Shown here piece after piece: positions 23,931 to 34,208 of a stretch of 64,000 nt of DNA (within the stretch, counting starts at the first letter, position 1; each line of letters begins with the position of its first letter). The notes beneath the pieces are model-generated. The model saw only the letters and a list, made by a program, of their open reading frames with translations, had not been told where the DNA came from and ran no database searches. Made by a program: the position numbers and the translations under genes. The DNA comes from Micropterix aruncella (lineage: Eukaryota > Arthropoda > Insecta > Lepidoptera > Micropterigidae): contig OX155961.1 in NCBI GenBank assembly GCA_944548615.1, positions 24,953,192 through 25,017,191 of the forward strand, read 5' to 3'.

Positions 23931-24339
23931 ACTATTCTTCAGAAAAAAACTGGTTTTTATCATTAACACATGCTGTTTTTTTTCCAAATACAATTACTAA
24001 ATTGTATATTTTTCCAAAATTACAGAATGGAATAAATTCGTAAGAACCAAATACTGTCAAGAAAACATTGATTATATTTTGTAAAATGTAATAATGACCC
24101 ATTTTGTATATTTTTTTATAATATTGTAAAATGTAATACGGACAATTTTGTATATTTTTTTATCATTTCTTTTTTTCTTTCTTTCTCAACATTTCTTTTT
24201 AATACTGGCCCTAAAAATTTTAATCCAGGCGGCCGCGAAGAAGAAGAATTAAAAATAATACAACCAACGCGTAACAGGGCGAATTATATCAAAGACGCTG
24301 CTTTCTCCTTATATGAGAGCAAGGGGTCATCGCAGGAAC
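23931..24339. other. AT-rich spacer between two P copies
   Basis: Contains a repeated phrase (TTGTAAAATGTAATA at about 24080 and 24123). No gene. Confidence 0.5.
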
Positions 24340-24500
24340 TCTATGACACTCGGGATGACATAACGATTCCAACATTATCACACATTTCTAAATCAGATCA
24401 AGCATTTAGAAGTTTTGGGGGAATAAAGAAACGGAAAACATATATACGTGAACCCTAAGCCCATTACACTCCTGTTTTTGGGAAGTCGTGTAAAAAGATG
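24340..24500 (+). repeat. dispersed repeat P, copy 4
   Basis: TATGACACTCGGGATGACAT ... TTCTAAATCAGATCAAGC ... AACGGAAAACATATATACG ... GGGAAGTCGTGTAAAAAG. Same direction as copy 3 and about 630 bp from it. Confidence 0.65.
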
Positions 24501-24879
24501 TCTGCTTGCCAGATGCACATCCCTATAACACCACGCTCACGTCACATATACCAGAAAACAATTACGATAACTGCCTACATTTCAAGCACATATGTGATTG
24601 TATTCGCCTTAATAGGACCGTCAGACAGCATCGACAGTGGCGTGTCGCCGTACCAGGGCCGCACTCAGTCGCAGCTACCACTGTATTAATTAAGTTCAAA
24701 TCGGCCACATGTGTTTTCATTGTAAATTGCAGGCTTTGCCTTCCGGCGGGCGGCCACCCGCCCGCTTCTGCCACCCAGCATAGTTTAAAAAGGAAAACCA
24801 TAAATTAGAAGTGTCGTGGTTTTCAAACCAGTCAAATTATCGCATTTTTATTCGTTTCTAGTGGTTTCGTGTAGCTTAA
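24501..24879. other. no supported gene
   Basis: Short overlapping open frames occur (up to 100 codons) but none has a recognisable domain. A GC-rich inverted motif (GGCGGGCGGCCACCCGCCCGC) is at 24747. Confidence 0.4.
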
Positions 24880-26612
24880 ATGTTTTTGGCCAATTTTTAA
24901 GTTACCTCTTTATCTCACGGTTTAACTATTATCTGGTAGCCTCATCGAAGAGTGATTTAACCTGTCAAGGCCGCATTGAGCTTGCGCCATGGCTGTAATC
25001 TGTAGTCGGAGGCTGATGGGATCAAAAGTTTGCGGAATCATGGGAACACTTAACGTGGAACTGGGCGGTTGGTGCACTAGCCTGTAGGGGGCCTGGAGAC
25101 CTATGTTTCCTAGAGAGCGTGGTTAGTTTACGACCAGACGTCATCTATCCTTGAAACGATCCGTTATCTACCCGATCCCGATAACGACCATTACGGGCAA
25201 AAGTCGCGATATATTCAAACTGAATTAACGCTTACATCAAGTAGAGGCGGCGCAAGCGGTCGAATTTGTGGCTAGAGGACGGAGAAATTTTCTATTCTCC
25301 CTGCTCTCTCAAAAGTTTTGGAGAATATATGGTTCTCTCAGCTACAAGATTACCTTTCTAAATTCAATATGTGTACTTCCTATCAGTCCGGTTTCTCTAC
25401 CCTTGTCAAAGTAACTAGCGACGCACGTAAAGGTATGGACTAGAGACAACTCACTTTGGTTGTTCTCTTAGACTTTAGCAACGCCTTCAACTTTGCTGAC
25501 TTCCACTTGCATATTGAACGGCTACAAACTATCAACTGTTCGCAAACCGTTAATGATTGGTTCAGCTCCTATCTCAGAGCCAGACAACAGCGAATATTTC
25601 TCCTAGCAACCACGAGGTAAGTCGCAAAATATTTGCAACTTTTTACCCTCTGCAAACGCTCAGAAGATAGCTTCCTATGGACAGGAAGAAATCTCTTGCA
25701 CAGTATCACTTCTTATCTTTTCTTGACTATGCAGATGTGGCTTACATCGATTTATCAGAGGAACTATTCAACAAACTTGAACGTTTGTAAAATGTATGCA
25801 TACGATTTATCTTTGGTCTACGTAAGTATGATCACGTGTCCGAATATAGGGCACACTTAAAGTGGTTGCCAGTACGCCAGAGGATAAACATTCATATACT
25901 TGCTCTCCTTTTTCGTGTACTCTCCCAATCAACACCATCCAATCTACACGAGCTATTTGAACCATTAAGTTCCCACGGTGTCGTACATCGGTCAACCTCT
26001 GACAATTTACAAAAATCCGTGTCATAAAATGATTTCTCTTCCTACACTTTCTGTGTCCATAGTGCAAGACTCTGGAGCGATCTCCCGGCAAATATAAAAA
26101 TTCGACTTTTTTACCATCATTTAATACTCACCTCCAAATTACTACCTTTCTAAGAAGTAACCAGTTCTTCCCATCCTCTCCTCTTTCTCTCCAAATTTCC
26201 TCTCCTCGGACATTCTTAGTTTTAAATACATTTACTTGTTTGTATTTTATGCAGTCGAACGTAACAATCTTTATTTCCACAATGCTCATTCACCACTTTG
26301 ATTAGGTTACTTGTAAGTCATTGCCTTGTGGCAATAAGCTCGTCCTTTTTGTATAATAATTAAATGCAAATAAACAGTATATTATTATTATTATTAGAAT
26401 TCCGGTTAAATCTGGTAGTGAGGATGCGGGGTTGGTCCGCTATTTTCACTTTCCAGTGCCTTGCAGTAATGCGTTGGACTTTTACGGGAATATTGACGTA
26501 TTTAGACGGTTTAATGTATTGTCCCTAAGTTTCTGTGTTCACCCCACGATTAAATGAATGATCCAATATCGTTATATCTTCATGGTGAGCGGGTTCGCCC
26601 GTAGTACTTAAG
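24880..26612 (+). mobile_element. NR1 copy k (old subfamily), split by a non-LTR element
   Basis: Parts 24880-25289 and 26396-26612 belong to one diverged NR1 copy, closest to that at 34790-35375 (shared blocks: TCTGGTAGCCTCATCG-like 5' region, GGCTGTAATCTGTAGTC, CTTACATCAAGTAGAGG, AAATCTGGTAGTGAGG, GTGAGCGGGTTCGCCC). The split falls at GAGAAATT. The old subfamily has a different 5' region from the young copies. Confidence 0.7.
25290..26395 (+). pseudogene. CR1/Jockey-like non-LTR retrotransposon, partial RT
   Basis: The translated plus strand carries ALSKVLENIWFSQLQDYLSK, then TSYQSGFSTLVKVTSD, VVLLDFSNAFNFADFHLHIE and FSSYLRARQQRIFLL. These are RT blocks 2-4 of LINE ORF2 (LSK-x-LE, QSGFR-x-x-x-ST, LLDFSKAFDTVDH, W-x-x-SYL-x-x-RxQ). 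A stop interrupts the frame before the block-3 aspartate. The active-site block Y/F-x-DD is missing, because the sequence jumps at about 25620-25740 to a C-terminal part (FGLRKYDHVSEYRAHLKWLP). The 3' UTR ends in (ATT)n at 26380-26395. AGAAATT / AGAATT at the two edges may be the target duplication. Confidence 0.8.
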
Positions 26613-26700
26613 AGTTGTTAAATGACAACTTTCAAGTGTCGCCAAACTATTATATTCGAGATAAATATGCCACTGCACATTGAGATAGATCAGGTCTTCC

Positions 26701-26770
26701 AGCAGACAGAACGATCACTATCGTTAAAACTTCCGGGGCTGACAGGTTCGTCCGTTGTAGTCGATACCTT
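26701..26770 (+). mobile_element. NR1 3'-terminal fragment
   Basis: Only the last 70 bp of the family are present (AGAACGATCACTATCG, TTCCGGGGCTGACAGG, GTAGTCGATACC). This is an extreme 5' truncation, in keeping with the proposed direction of copying. Confidence 0.65.
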
Positions 26771-27843
26771 CAACTGTCTTCGATTGCAAGCGGCGGCAGC
26801 TGCTGGTAGAGCTTACTACAGCATCTTCTAAAAGTGTACTGGATAAGAGCTGAACCGTGATTTGGGCGCACTAAGGTATCACAAAGAAAACCACAATTAC
26901 ATACGCTGCACGGAAACATTAGAAACCAGGTCGGAGGAGCAACTGAAGCTGTCAACTACAATGGGCGAACCTGTCACCTCAGGACGATATTTGATCGTTT
27001 TGTCTCCTGTCAGGGACGAAACCAGTCCACTGTCTATTTACGCCACTCGCCCGTCAGATACCAACGCCTTACCGCGAGATAACCAGAGAAATCACCATTC
27101 ATGCTGACACTCGCGCCCTTACTTCCAGTTACAACCAGATTATCACGGTCTCCCAACTGGTTATAGTATAACTTTTATTATTTAAAAAGTGTTAGTAGTA
27201 CGTTGTTAGAAAACCGCTTGCTGCGAACCCCTGAAGTCGTTAATCACTAGTCAATCAGTTCAGTTGCGTTCAATACGAAACTATCTGCCTACCTGCATTA
27301 TGGATAGCAATATTTACAGGGAAACGAGCGGAACATATGAATACGACGCGACAATCACCTCTATATTGCAAAAGAGGGGATTCGCGCTTGTAGTTTTTAT
27401 TCTGCGGTTTAGACAATTGCTTAAAATAAAAAAAAATAAAAAAACAAAATAATAAAATAAAATAATAATAATATTAATAATGATTATAAATTAAAATAGA
27501 AATAATTAAAAAATATATATTTTAGATCTTTCCTTGACACAACCGTGGCACTCTAGTGTGACTCCCGAAGTGAGCTCGCATTAACACAGGGGTGCCTAGC
27601 AAGGCGGGCTCGGCTGCTCTTTGCTTTATTATATACTAGCTGCGCCCAGCGGTTTCACACGCGTGGTGAAGGAAAATTGTGATAATGATGATAGAAAACC
27701 ATATATCTATATAAATTATAGCCTATGTGTTATTCTGATGTGTAAGCTATATTATTGTAAAGTTTCATCAAAATCCATTCTTTAGTTTTTGCGTGAAAGA
27801 GTAACAAACATACATATATACAAACTTTCGCGTTTATAATAGT

Positions 27844-29100
27844 CAGTGGCGGCGCTAGACCACACTTGGACGTCGGCGAAATTAGGTTCGCGAGGCCTTT
27901 TTTATTTCCCAGTCAAAAAGAAAGCGTTAGATTACATGAGCCGAATTATAGTGAAACTAATGTATGAGTAAACGAGTTTTATTGCCAATCAAATGATGTT
28001 AAAAATTACACAAATAGAAATTAAAATAGACAAACTTTTCGGCGTTTGGCCTCACTGAACTTTTTCAGGATTATGTTATAACTAATACTAGCCGCTATTT
28101 CAGCTTCAATTGATAGAATTGATAACGCAGATAGCCTCTCTTGGGTCATCGATTGATGAGTGAATTGGCCACTCCTCTAATTCCGTGATGGTTTAGCTTG
28201 TCTACCAGGGTATTGATGTTTATACAGTCGAATGCTTTGCTTAGATCGCAGAACTTTTATACACTTTTTTTATACACTGTTAGCTTAGATCGCAGAACTT
28301 TTTATACACTTTTTATTATAATTTGAAATGTAATTTCATTTGTAGAAATACTATTTTTTGTAATTTCGTAATGTTATTATATATATAATATTTTTTCGTA
28401 ATGTAATTTCTATACCCAGAGCGGGTTTATGAAAATAAAATTTTCTTATTTCTCTTATTTCATCGTGCTTCTCAAGTAGGTCTTAACCCTTCAATCAATC
28501 AATTTTAACTTTGAGAAGCTTCTCTCAGCGGAAGCTGTACTGACGGGAACTGTGAGCATGATTCTAATTGCTTTGTAAACATTTGGATATATTTCTTCCA
28601 AATTATTTTCTAAAATGTACTGAATGAGTTGTTTAGCGTCGTTGACAGAGTCAAGTGAATTTGCTTTTAAAAGCTGTAGATCTTCATATAGCTCGAAAGG
28701 CTGTATGTCACTGTTTTCGCCGTCGCCTCACCGCAGTATTGTACCTAAATCATTACAATGCTTGAGAAGGTCCTCTTTTGATATCGATTTCAAATAACTG
28801 ATATCATAAATAAAATCAAATTGTTCAAAATATTCATTGAGCGCTTTAAATCGACATTCGGTGACGACTATAATAGCACCTATCATTGTTTTCTCGCGCG
28901 CGAACTTTCATAGTGTTGCCAGAGGACTCTGTATAATACCCCTAAAGTACTACTCACTCACTTCACTCACGCAAGTGTATGAAAATAAATAAGAATAAAT
29001 AAATAAAATTTAAATAATTTGTAAAACTTTTGCGAGGTCCCCTCAGGTGCGAGGCCGTCGGCGGTCGCCGACGTCGCCGACGCCGACGCCGACGTCACTC
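27844..29100 (-). pseudogene. hAT transposase relic (ZMYM1-like), C-terminal part
   Basis: On the minus strand from about 28880 to 28480 the translation gives CRFKALNEYFEQFDFIYDIS, PFELYEDLQLLKANSLDSV, IYPNVYKAIRIMLTVPVS and TASAERSFSKLK. The last is the hallmark of the hAT dimerisation domain. After an insertion at 28152-28468 it continues with TQERLSALSILSIEAEIA and KKFSEAKRRK, the end of the protein. One in-frame stop is visible before the PFELYEDL segment. The left edge starts CAGTGGCGGCGCTAGACC, an hAT-type terminus; the right edge is a GC-rich ACGTCGCCGACGCCGACG tract ending GTCACT. No 8-bp target duplication was found. N-terminal and catalytic parts are absent. Confidence 0.82.
28152..28468. 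mobile_element. small LINE insertion inside the hAT frame, 5'-inverted
   Basis: The block splits the hAT frame and has TCATCG at both edges (28146-28151 and 28469-28474). On the minus strand, 28165-28255 reads [24 protein letters not shown], a LINE RT block-3 fragment. The right half reads the other way, toward a 3' tail (GAAAATAAAATTTTC ... TTTCTCTTATTT). Opposite directions for the 5' and 3' halves are typical of twin-primed 5' inversions. Confidence 0.65.
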
Positions 29101-29696
29101 TATATCTTTATAAATTATAGCCTATGTGTTATTCTGATGTTTAAGCTATATTATTGTAAAGTTTTATCAAAATCCATTCAGTAGTTTTTGCGTGAAAGAG
29201 TAACAAACATCCACACATACATACAAACTTTCGCGTTTATAATATTAGTAGGATTAATAATGTATGCGCTATGTAACCTGGGCTCAGACAGATGTATCAT
29301 GTGTATATAACTTTAAAAGCATATGACTGCGTTTTCTAAATTGTCATTTCATTTTCTGTTGTGCTCATGAATTTGAATGTAATGTAAATAAATAAAAAAT
29401 AAAACATAGGTTCGAGGTCGCTCGCGCGGTCCACACCCGTACGTAGCATAGCGGTGATTTGGTGTCTACCCAATCTTCTTCTTTGCCCGGCTGTTCACCC
29501 GGTATCGGGTAGCCGATTGGTCGTATCAAGAGCAGTTCTTGGTAGATCTGAAGAATTCCCACGAGTGTCACAACTGTTGTAAATAAGCTCAAATTGTAGA
29601 TTAATATGTGCCTTCGGTCCGCCCGCGCCTCCAGAACAGCCGCCACCGCGGATTATTAGATTAAGGCTCGTCAACGTTGCCACCGCGACATCTGTG

Positions 29697-29870
29697 TGCA
29701 AATCAAATGGACGAGCTAAACTTCGTTTTCCGTGTTAGCCTGTTATGCCATAACAAAATACATCAAGAGGACATTCTATTCAGAGGGACGCGGCTTTGCC
29801 AGAAATTCATTAAAAAATCAACCGGCTTTCAATTACAACCTGCGGCGATCGGAAGAGCTACAACTTGAGA
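29697..29870 (+). repeat. dispersed repeat, copy 1 (copy 2 at 32470-32650)
   Basis: Shared blocks are AAATGGACGAGCTAAACTTC, GCGGCTTTGCCAGAAATTC and CAATTACAACCTGCGGCGAT. Copy 2 is diverged and lacks an internal piece. It is non-coding; the short open frames at 29677 and 29732 lie within it. Confidence 0.6.
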
Positions 29871-29937
29871 GACTGATAAATAAAAGAATACACAAAATTT
29901 TTAATAAAAAAAACCGTTTCCATTTTTTAATAAGTGC

Positions 29938-30445
29938 AGCAGCCATGTCATGGTGATACTTAGAACGGGCTATCATAATTGAATTCGTATACACAATTTT
30001 GTGTCAGTGCTGTTGATCGTTGAGGAGTTTCTTCGTTGGAAGCCAACCCTGGGTGCCGCAGTACTGTCTTGGTGAAACTTACAACGGGCTGTCGTAATTA
30101 AATGCATATACGAAATTCGTGCTGTTTACCGTTGAGGAGTACTTTCGTCGGGAGCCAACCCAGGGTGTAGAATCAGATCATGCTTACCACAAAAAAATAT
30201 ATTATCATCGGAATTGAATCAACGTTTACATTTTTAACTTAATATGATATTTGAGGAGTTCTTTCAATTCCTCATGGATCCCACCATCAGAACAGGATTT
30301 TGATAAAAATGAAACGACTCTGCGTGTTTATAATTTTAAATAAAAAATGTTTTTTTCAAATCGGTTCATAAATGGCAGAGTTCTGTTATGGTGACGAACA
30401 TTAAAAAAAATATACAACCGCATTGATAACCTCCTTTTTTTAAGT
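29938..30445 (+). repeat. retroelement-like 3' end with a duplicated segment of about 120 bp
   Basis: GTCATGGTGATACTTAGAACG ... GTTGGAAGCCAACCCTGGG (29938-30057) is followed by a related unit, CTGTCTTGGTGAAACTTAC ... GGGAGCCAACCCAGGG (to 30166). The right end has CCTCCTTTTTTTAAGTCGGG, a phrase common at the ends of lepidopteran RTE or SINE copies. Confidence 0.5.
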
Positions 30446-30894
30446 CGGGTAATAAACAAGAAAAGTCGAAAAATCCTATTGATCTAAAATTTGGCATGCA
30501 GGCGTCATTTGGTTATGGCTAGTCCAGCAGGGTGTGACTGGTCATAGTTCAATCTCGAAACATTAGACTTTAAGACTTAAAATTTGGTACACAGATAAAT
30601 TTTCGGCCTAAATCGGCCCATTGTTAAATTTTGTTTGGAATATCTCATATACAAGCTACACTAATAATATTCAAATTCCGCCATACATTTTAATAAAATA
30701 TTGACGCTACCAGTGCTTGGGCCATCCCCGCCCTAAGCCATGAAAAACCACGTCGCACGAGGCGACTGCAACGGAGCCCTTCCGGGTTCGTCCGCCGGCC
30801 GCAGGGAGGTCGCTCACTGATTTTATTTATGAAATTAATAGTTATTTAAAATTAGGGGGTGGGGGGAGGCGTCGAATTTTTTCTTATTCCGATA
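30446..30894. other. no gene; short GC-rich patch
   Basis: Includes 30640-30710, related to 15370-15450, and a GC-rich patch (GCCCTTCCGGGTTCGTCCG, near 30775) followed by a G-rich run at 30855. No supported gene. Confidence 0.45.
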
Positions 30895-31680
30895 TTTTAT
30901 CATCTTCCGTAGGTTCCCATCCCGCTGTATCTCGAATGCTTTAACTTTGAAGAAAATATATTAAGTACTCAGGATGTATAAAGCTGCGGAAGAAAATATT
31001 CTTCTTCTTTCAATATTCTTCTTCTTCCGTGGGTTCCTATCCCGCCTTATCTAGAGTGATTAAATAGATACCAAAGGGGGGGAGGTTGGGGTGAAGGGGG
31101 CTTGGGTGAGGGAGGGGAGGGGTTTGGGGGGAGAGGAAGATTGAGGGGGATTGGGGGCAAGTGTTATGTAGAATACTTTAAAAGATAGGTACCCAAATAC
31201 TCGGGATGTATTAAGTTTTAGACAATAACATTTTTCTTCATCCAATGTTCTTCTTCTTTCATTGGTTTCTATCCTGCCTTATCTAGTGTGTTTTAACTTC
31301 GAAAAGATAATCCAAATAGTCAGGATGCATAAAGTTTGGAATAGAATAGAATTTCTGATATTCTTTGTTTTTCGAGGCTTCATATCCAGCCCTTATCTAG
31401 AGTGCTTTAATAGATATCCAAGTACTCAGGATATATAAAGCTTTCTAGGATAATGCTTTCTTCCGATATTCTTTTTCTTCTGTGGGTTACTATCCCGCCT
31501 TATCTAGAGTGCTTTAACTTTGAAGAAGATAGACCAAGTATAAGACGAAAATATGAAGGACGTATAAGACGAAAATATTTTTCCAATACTCTTCTTCTTC
31601 CGAGGGTTATTATTCTGCCTTATTTCGAGTGCATTAACGTTTAAGAAGATATACCAAGTACTAAGGATGTGTGAGAGTGG
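30895..31680 (+). repeat. degenerate tandem repeat, about 110-bp unit
   Basis: Six diverged units share TTCCGTGGGTTCCTATCCCG, CCTTATCTAGAGTGCTTTAA, GAAGAAGATATACCAAGTAC and TCAGGATGTATAAAG, starting near 30902, 31022, 31250, 31365, 31472 and 31586. A partial unit occurs at 32335-32415. Unit two is broken by a G-rich segment (31075-31170). Short open frames crossing the units are not conserved. Confidence 0.75.
31075..31160 (+). repeat. G-rich tract, candidate G-quadruplex
   Basis: Eleven or more runs of three to seven Gs in 85 bases (GGGGGGGAGGTTGGGG, GGGAGGGGAGGGGTTTGGGG). It lies inside one unit of the 110-bp repeat and is absent from the others. Confidence 0.75.
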
Positions 31681-32469
31681 CCACCCTTTACTAGACTCCA
31701 ATTGATTGTGAGCGAAGGGTGGATCTCATCGTGAAGTTTTCTCCGTGAATGAAAGTCGTGGATGTCGAAGTAGAAGTATTTAATCAGAAGGTTGAAGTGA
31801 GTCGCCAGTTCTTAACGCCTTGATTGTTATTTCGCCTTTGTGTAGTAGTGTGGGCGCGAGGTGAAGCCGTAGTAGTGTGTCCGAAGTGTGTAGTCGAGGA
31901 GCGAGGCTTGACGATCGGTATCGCGGGTAATGCAGGTACTGCTTGATAATGAAGCGTAGTCGCGGTAACTCAAGGAAATGATCGTAGTCGAGTAACTGTC
32001 CACCAAAGGAATGATGCGTAGAGCGCGGTAACTATCCGCCAAGGAAATGATATCGATTGATTGAAATGTACTACGTTTTATACCGTGAGCGGTGATGTAA
32101 TAGCTATGAGTGGGGTGCGACATGTGTATCGATCAGAAGAAATGACATGAGTCATCGCTTGACTGTGCATAAATTGCCGAATTTAGTTGGAAATTAACTG
32201 CAGCTGGCTCGTGTAGATTTGAGCGAGTTTGCGGTTTCCATTCTGTGGAAATTACTTTTTTGTTGTGGGTATGTTGGACCGACAGGGCTCCAACAGATGT
32301 ATAACGTTACAGATGATTTTTTTTCATGATATTATTCTTCTTAAAACGTGGGTTCCAATCCCGCCTTATACAGAGTACTATATTGGATATCCAAGTACTC
32401 AAAAAGTATAAAGTATCTGAGGAATATATTCCCAGATTTTTTTTAGTCTCTAACTCAAAATCAAGCAAT
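31681..32469. other. no supported gene
   Basis: Contains several short related phrases (GTAGTCGCGGTAAC / GAGCGCGGTAACTATCC near 31965-32035, both followed by an AAGGAAATGAT motif), a weak internal repeat. Open frames of 98 codons or less with no recognised domain. Confidence 0.4.
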
Positions 32470-32650
32470 AAAATCATGCAAATGAATTGGACGAGCACTA
32501 AAGTTCACTTTCCTTACTAAAACCTGCTATGCTGTAATGAAATACGCCTAGACGACTTTCCCGAGTATTGATGCGGCTTTGCCGGGAATTCCATTAAACT
32601 CGACCGGGTTTCAATTATAACCTCTGGCGATCGGGCGAACTATTACACTG
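32470..32650 (+). repeat. dispersed repeat, copy 2 of 29697-29870
   Basis: GAATTGGACGAGCACTAAAG, GCGGCTTTGCCGGGAATTCC and CAATTATAACCTCTGGCGAT, collinear with copy 1. Confidence 0.6.
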
Positions 32651-32841
32651 AAAAACAAAACCATCAAGAATACCCGCGCCATGTGAATAAACGAAATCAT
32701 AATAACTAAACCAATCTGCATTGGCCATCTGTTTTTCCCGGGGATTTTTTCTGCTATTGTCATAAAACTCAATTTTTAATAATCAAAATGAGTTTTATAT
32801 GAAAGTAATATAGTACCGACGAGTAAGACGAGTAAGTTACA

Positions 32842-34195
32842 ACTTAGGTTGTCGACTACAGCGGGCGAGCCCGTCACCTCAGGAAGTTTTAACGATTAGT
32901 CGTTCTATCTCCCTGGAGTGAGCGTAGAAGACTTGGGGACAAAACAGTCCACCATCTAGCTACGTCACAAGCCCGTAAGAGGCCAACGCCTTAACCGCGA
33001 GATAGCCAGGAATGTTACCCGGCGGGCCGACACTCACGCGCTTACTTCCAATTGTGACCAGATTTCTTCGGTCTCTCGATTGGTTACGAGTTCGAGGTCG
33101 CTTGCGCGGTCCTCTCCCTTACGAAGCGGTGAAACGGTGTTTACCGAATCTATCGCGGACCACAGCGTCCTTTGCCCGGCTGTTCACCTCGGATCGGATG
33201 GCCGATGGTCATTTCAAGAGCAGTCGCCGTAAGGTCCGCAACCACCCCCGCTCTATAGGAAACAGTACTGCTTCCAGACTCCCCCGACTGTTTTTGGGTT
33301 AACGGGCCCATGATGAGTTGGCCACGATGACCCATGTGTCCAGGGTCGGTCACACTCACGGGTCAACACCCATCCGACGGCCTCCTCGCATGGGGTGCGA
33401 GTCCTGGGTAGGACACTGGGTCAACCAGTCTCCCCTGGGAATCAAACCTCTGGCGCCCCTGGACGGTCTGCACTCCGTGCGGCGCAAGCCAATCGATTGT
33501 GCTCTCCGACTAACAGTCGGGGGAGTCTGGGAACTGTATTGTTTCCTATAGAGCGGGGGTGGTTGCGTACCTTATGGCGACTGCTCTGGAATTGACCATT
33601 GGCCATCCGATCCCGGGTAAGAGGCGGGCAAAGGACGCCTTGGTCCGCGAAGATTCGGTGCACTCCGTTTCACCGCTTCATAAGGGAGAGGACCGCGCAA
33701 GCGACCTCGAACTCGGAACCAATCGAGAGACCGGAGAAATCTGGTCACAATTGGAAGTGAGGGCGCGAGTATCTCGAGCCCGCCGGGTTTACTCCTGGCT
33801 TACTCGCGGTAAGGCGTTGGACTCTCACGGGTTGTGACGTAGTTGGACGTAGAATGTACTGTCCAAAGTCTCTACGTTCACTGCAGGGCGATTGAACGAC
33901 TAATCGTTAAAACGTCCTGTGGTGACGGGCTCGCCCGTTGTAGTTGACACCGCAAGATGTTAGTCAGAGTGCACAGTCGATTGGCTTACACCGCACGGCG
34001 CGCAGACCGTCTAGGAGCGCCAGAAGTTTGATTCCCGGAGGAAACTGACCATAAGGCCAGAGTCCTACCCAGGCTCGCACTTCATGCGTGGAGGCCATTG
34101 GATAGGTGTTGACCCGTGAGTGTGACCAACCCTGAACAGAATGGGTCTTCGTGGCCAACTCAGCAAGGGCCCATTAACCCCCCTTAGCCCATTAA
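32842..34195 (-). mobile_element. NR1 copy m, split by copy n
   Basis: Parts 32842-33292 and 33958-34195 form one copy with 3' tail ACTTAGGTTGTCGACTAC. Flanking repeats CGAGTAAGTTACA (32829-32841) and CGAATAAGTTACA (34196-34208) differ at one of 13 positions. Copy n interrupts it at GACTGTT / TGTTAGTC. Confidence 0.83.
33293..33957 (+). mobile_element. NR1 copy n, nested in copy m
   Basis: Runs from GGGTTAACGGGCCCATGATG to GTAGTTGACACCGCAAGA in the opposite direction to its host, giving a large inverted repeat with the host copy. The right junction reads AAGA then TGTTAGTCAGAG. On the left only TGTT (33289-33292) of the expected duplication remains. The insertion point is the same NR1 position used by copies e and f. 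Confidence 0.8.
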
Positions 34196-34208
34196 CGAAT
34201 AAGTTACA

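Larger units (their letters stand above)
27636..29253 (-). mobile_element. Helitron H3 carrying an hAT relic
   Basis: On the minus strand it begins TCCTACTAATATTATAAACG and ends GGGCGCAGCTAG, between A (27635) and T (29254). Its own sequence is a segment of about 150 bp present twice (27690-27843 and 29100-29253, both with AATTATAGCCTATGTGTTAT and GTGAAAGAGTAACAAACAT), separated by an hAT-related block. Most likely the hAT-like element entered a Helitron that had a tandem copy, or two Helitron tails were joined by recombination. Confidence 0.78.
27170..29404 (+). mobile_element. retroelement family T, split by Helitron H3
   Basis: 27170-27635 plus 29254-29404. The right part (GCGCTATGTAACCTGGGCTC ... 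TTTCTGTTGTGCTC ... AAATAAATAAAAAATAAAA) continues exactly where the left part (GTGCCTAGCAAGGCGGGCTC ... TTATATA) stops, when compared with the uninterrupted copy at 1150-1505. The 5' 250 bp contain no recognised coding sequence; a 62-codon frame at 27264 is not supported. Confidence 0.72.
26945..29540 (-). mobile_element. NR1 copy l, split by a 2.2-kb nested insertion
   Basis: The left half 26945-27169 (GCTGTCAACTACAATGGGCG ... GGTCTCCCAACTGGTTATAG) and right half 29405-29540 (GGTTCGAGGTCGCTCGCG ... GCCCGGCTGTTCACCCGG) are adjacent in every other NR1 copy. ATAG occurs at both breakpoints. Everything between is later insertion. Confidence 0.78.

Noticed and set aside
27836..29108. 8-bp target duplication for the hAT element
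   Set aside because: The bases at the two edges do not match (ATAATAGT versus CTATATCT or shifted versions), so no duplication is claimed.
33300..33345. CATGATGAG near the NR1 5' end, reminiscent of a hammerhead ribozyme core
   Set aside because: The matching GAAA element and stems are not visible by eye; kept only as something to test with covariance models.
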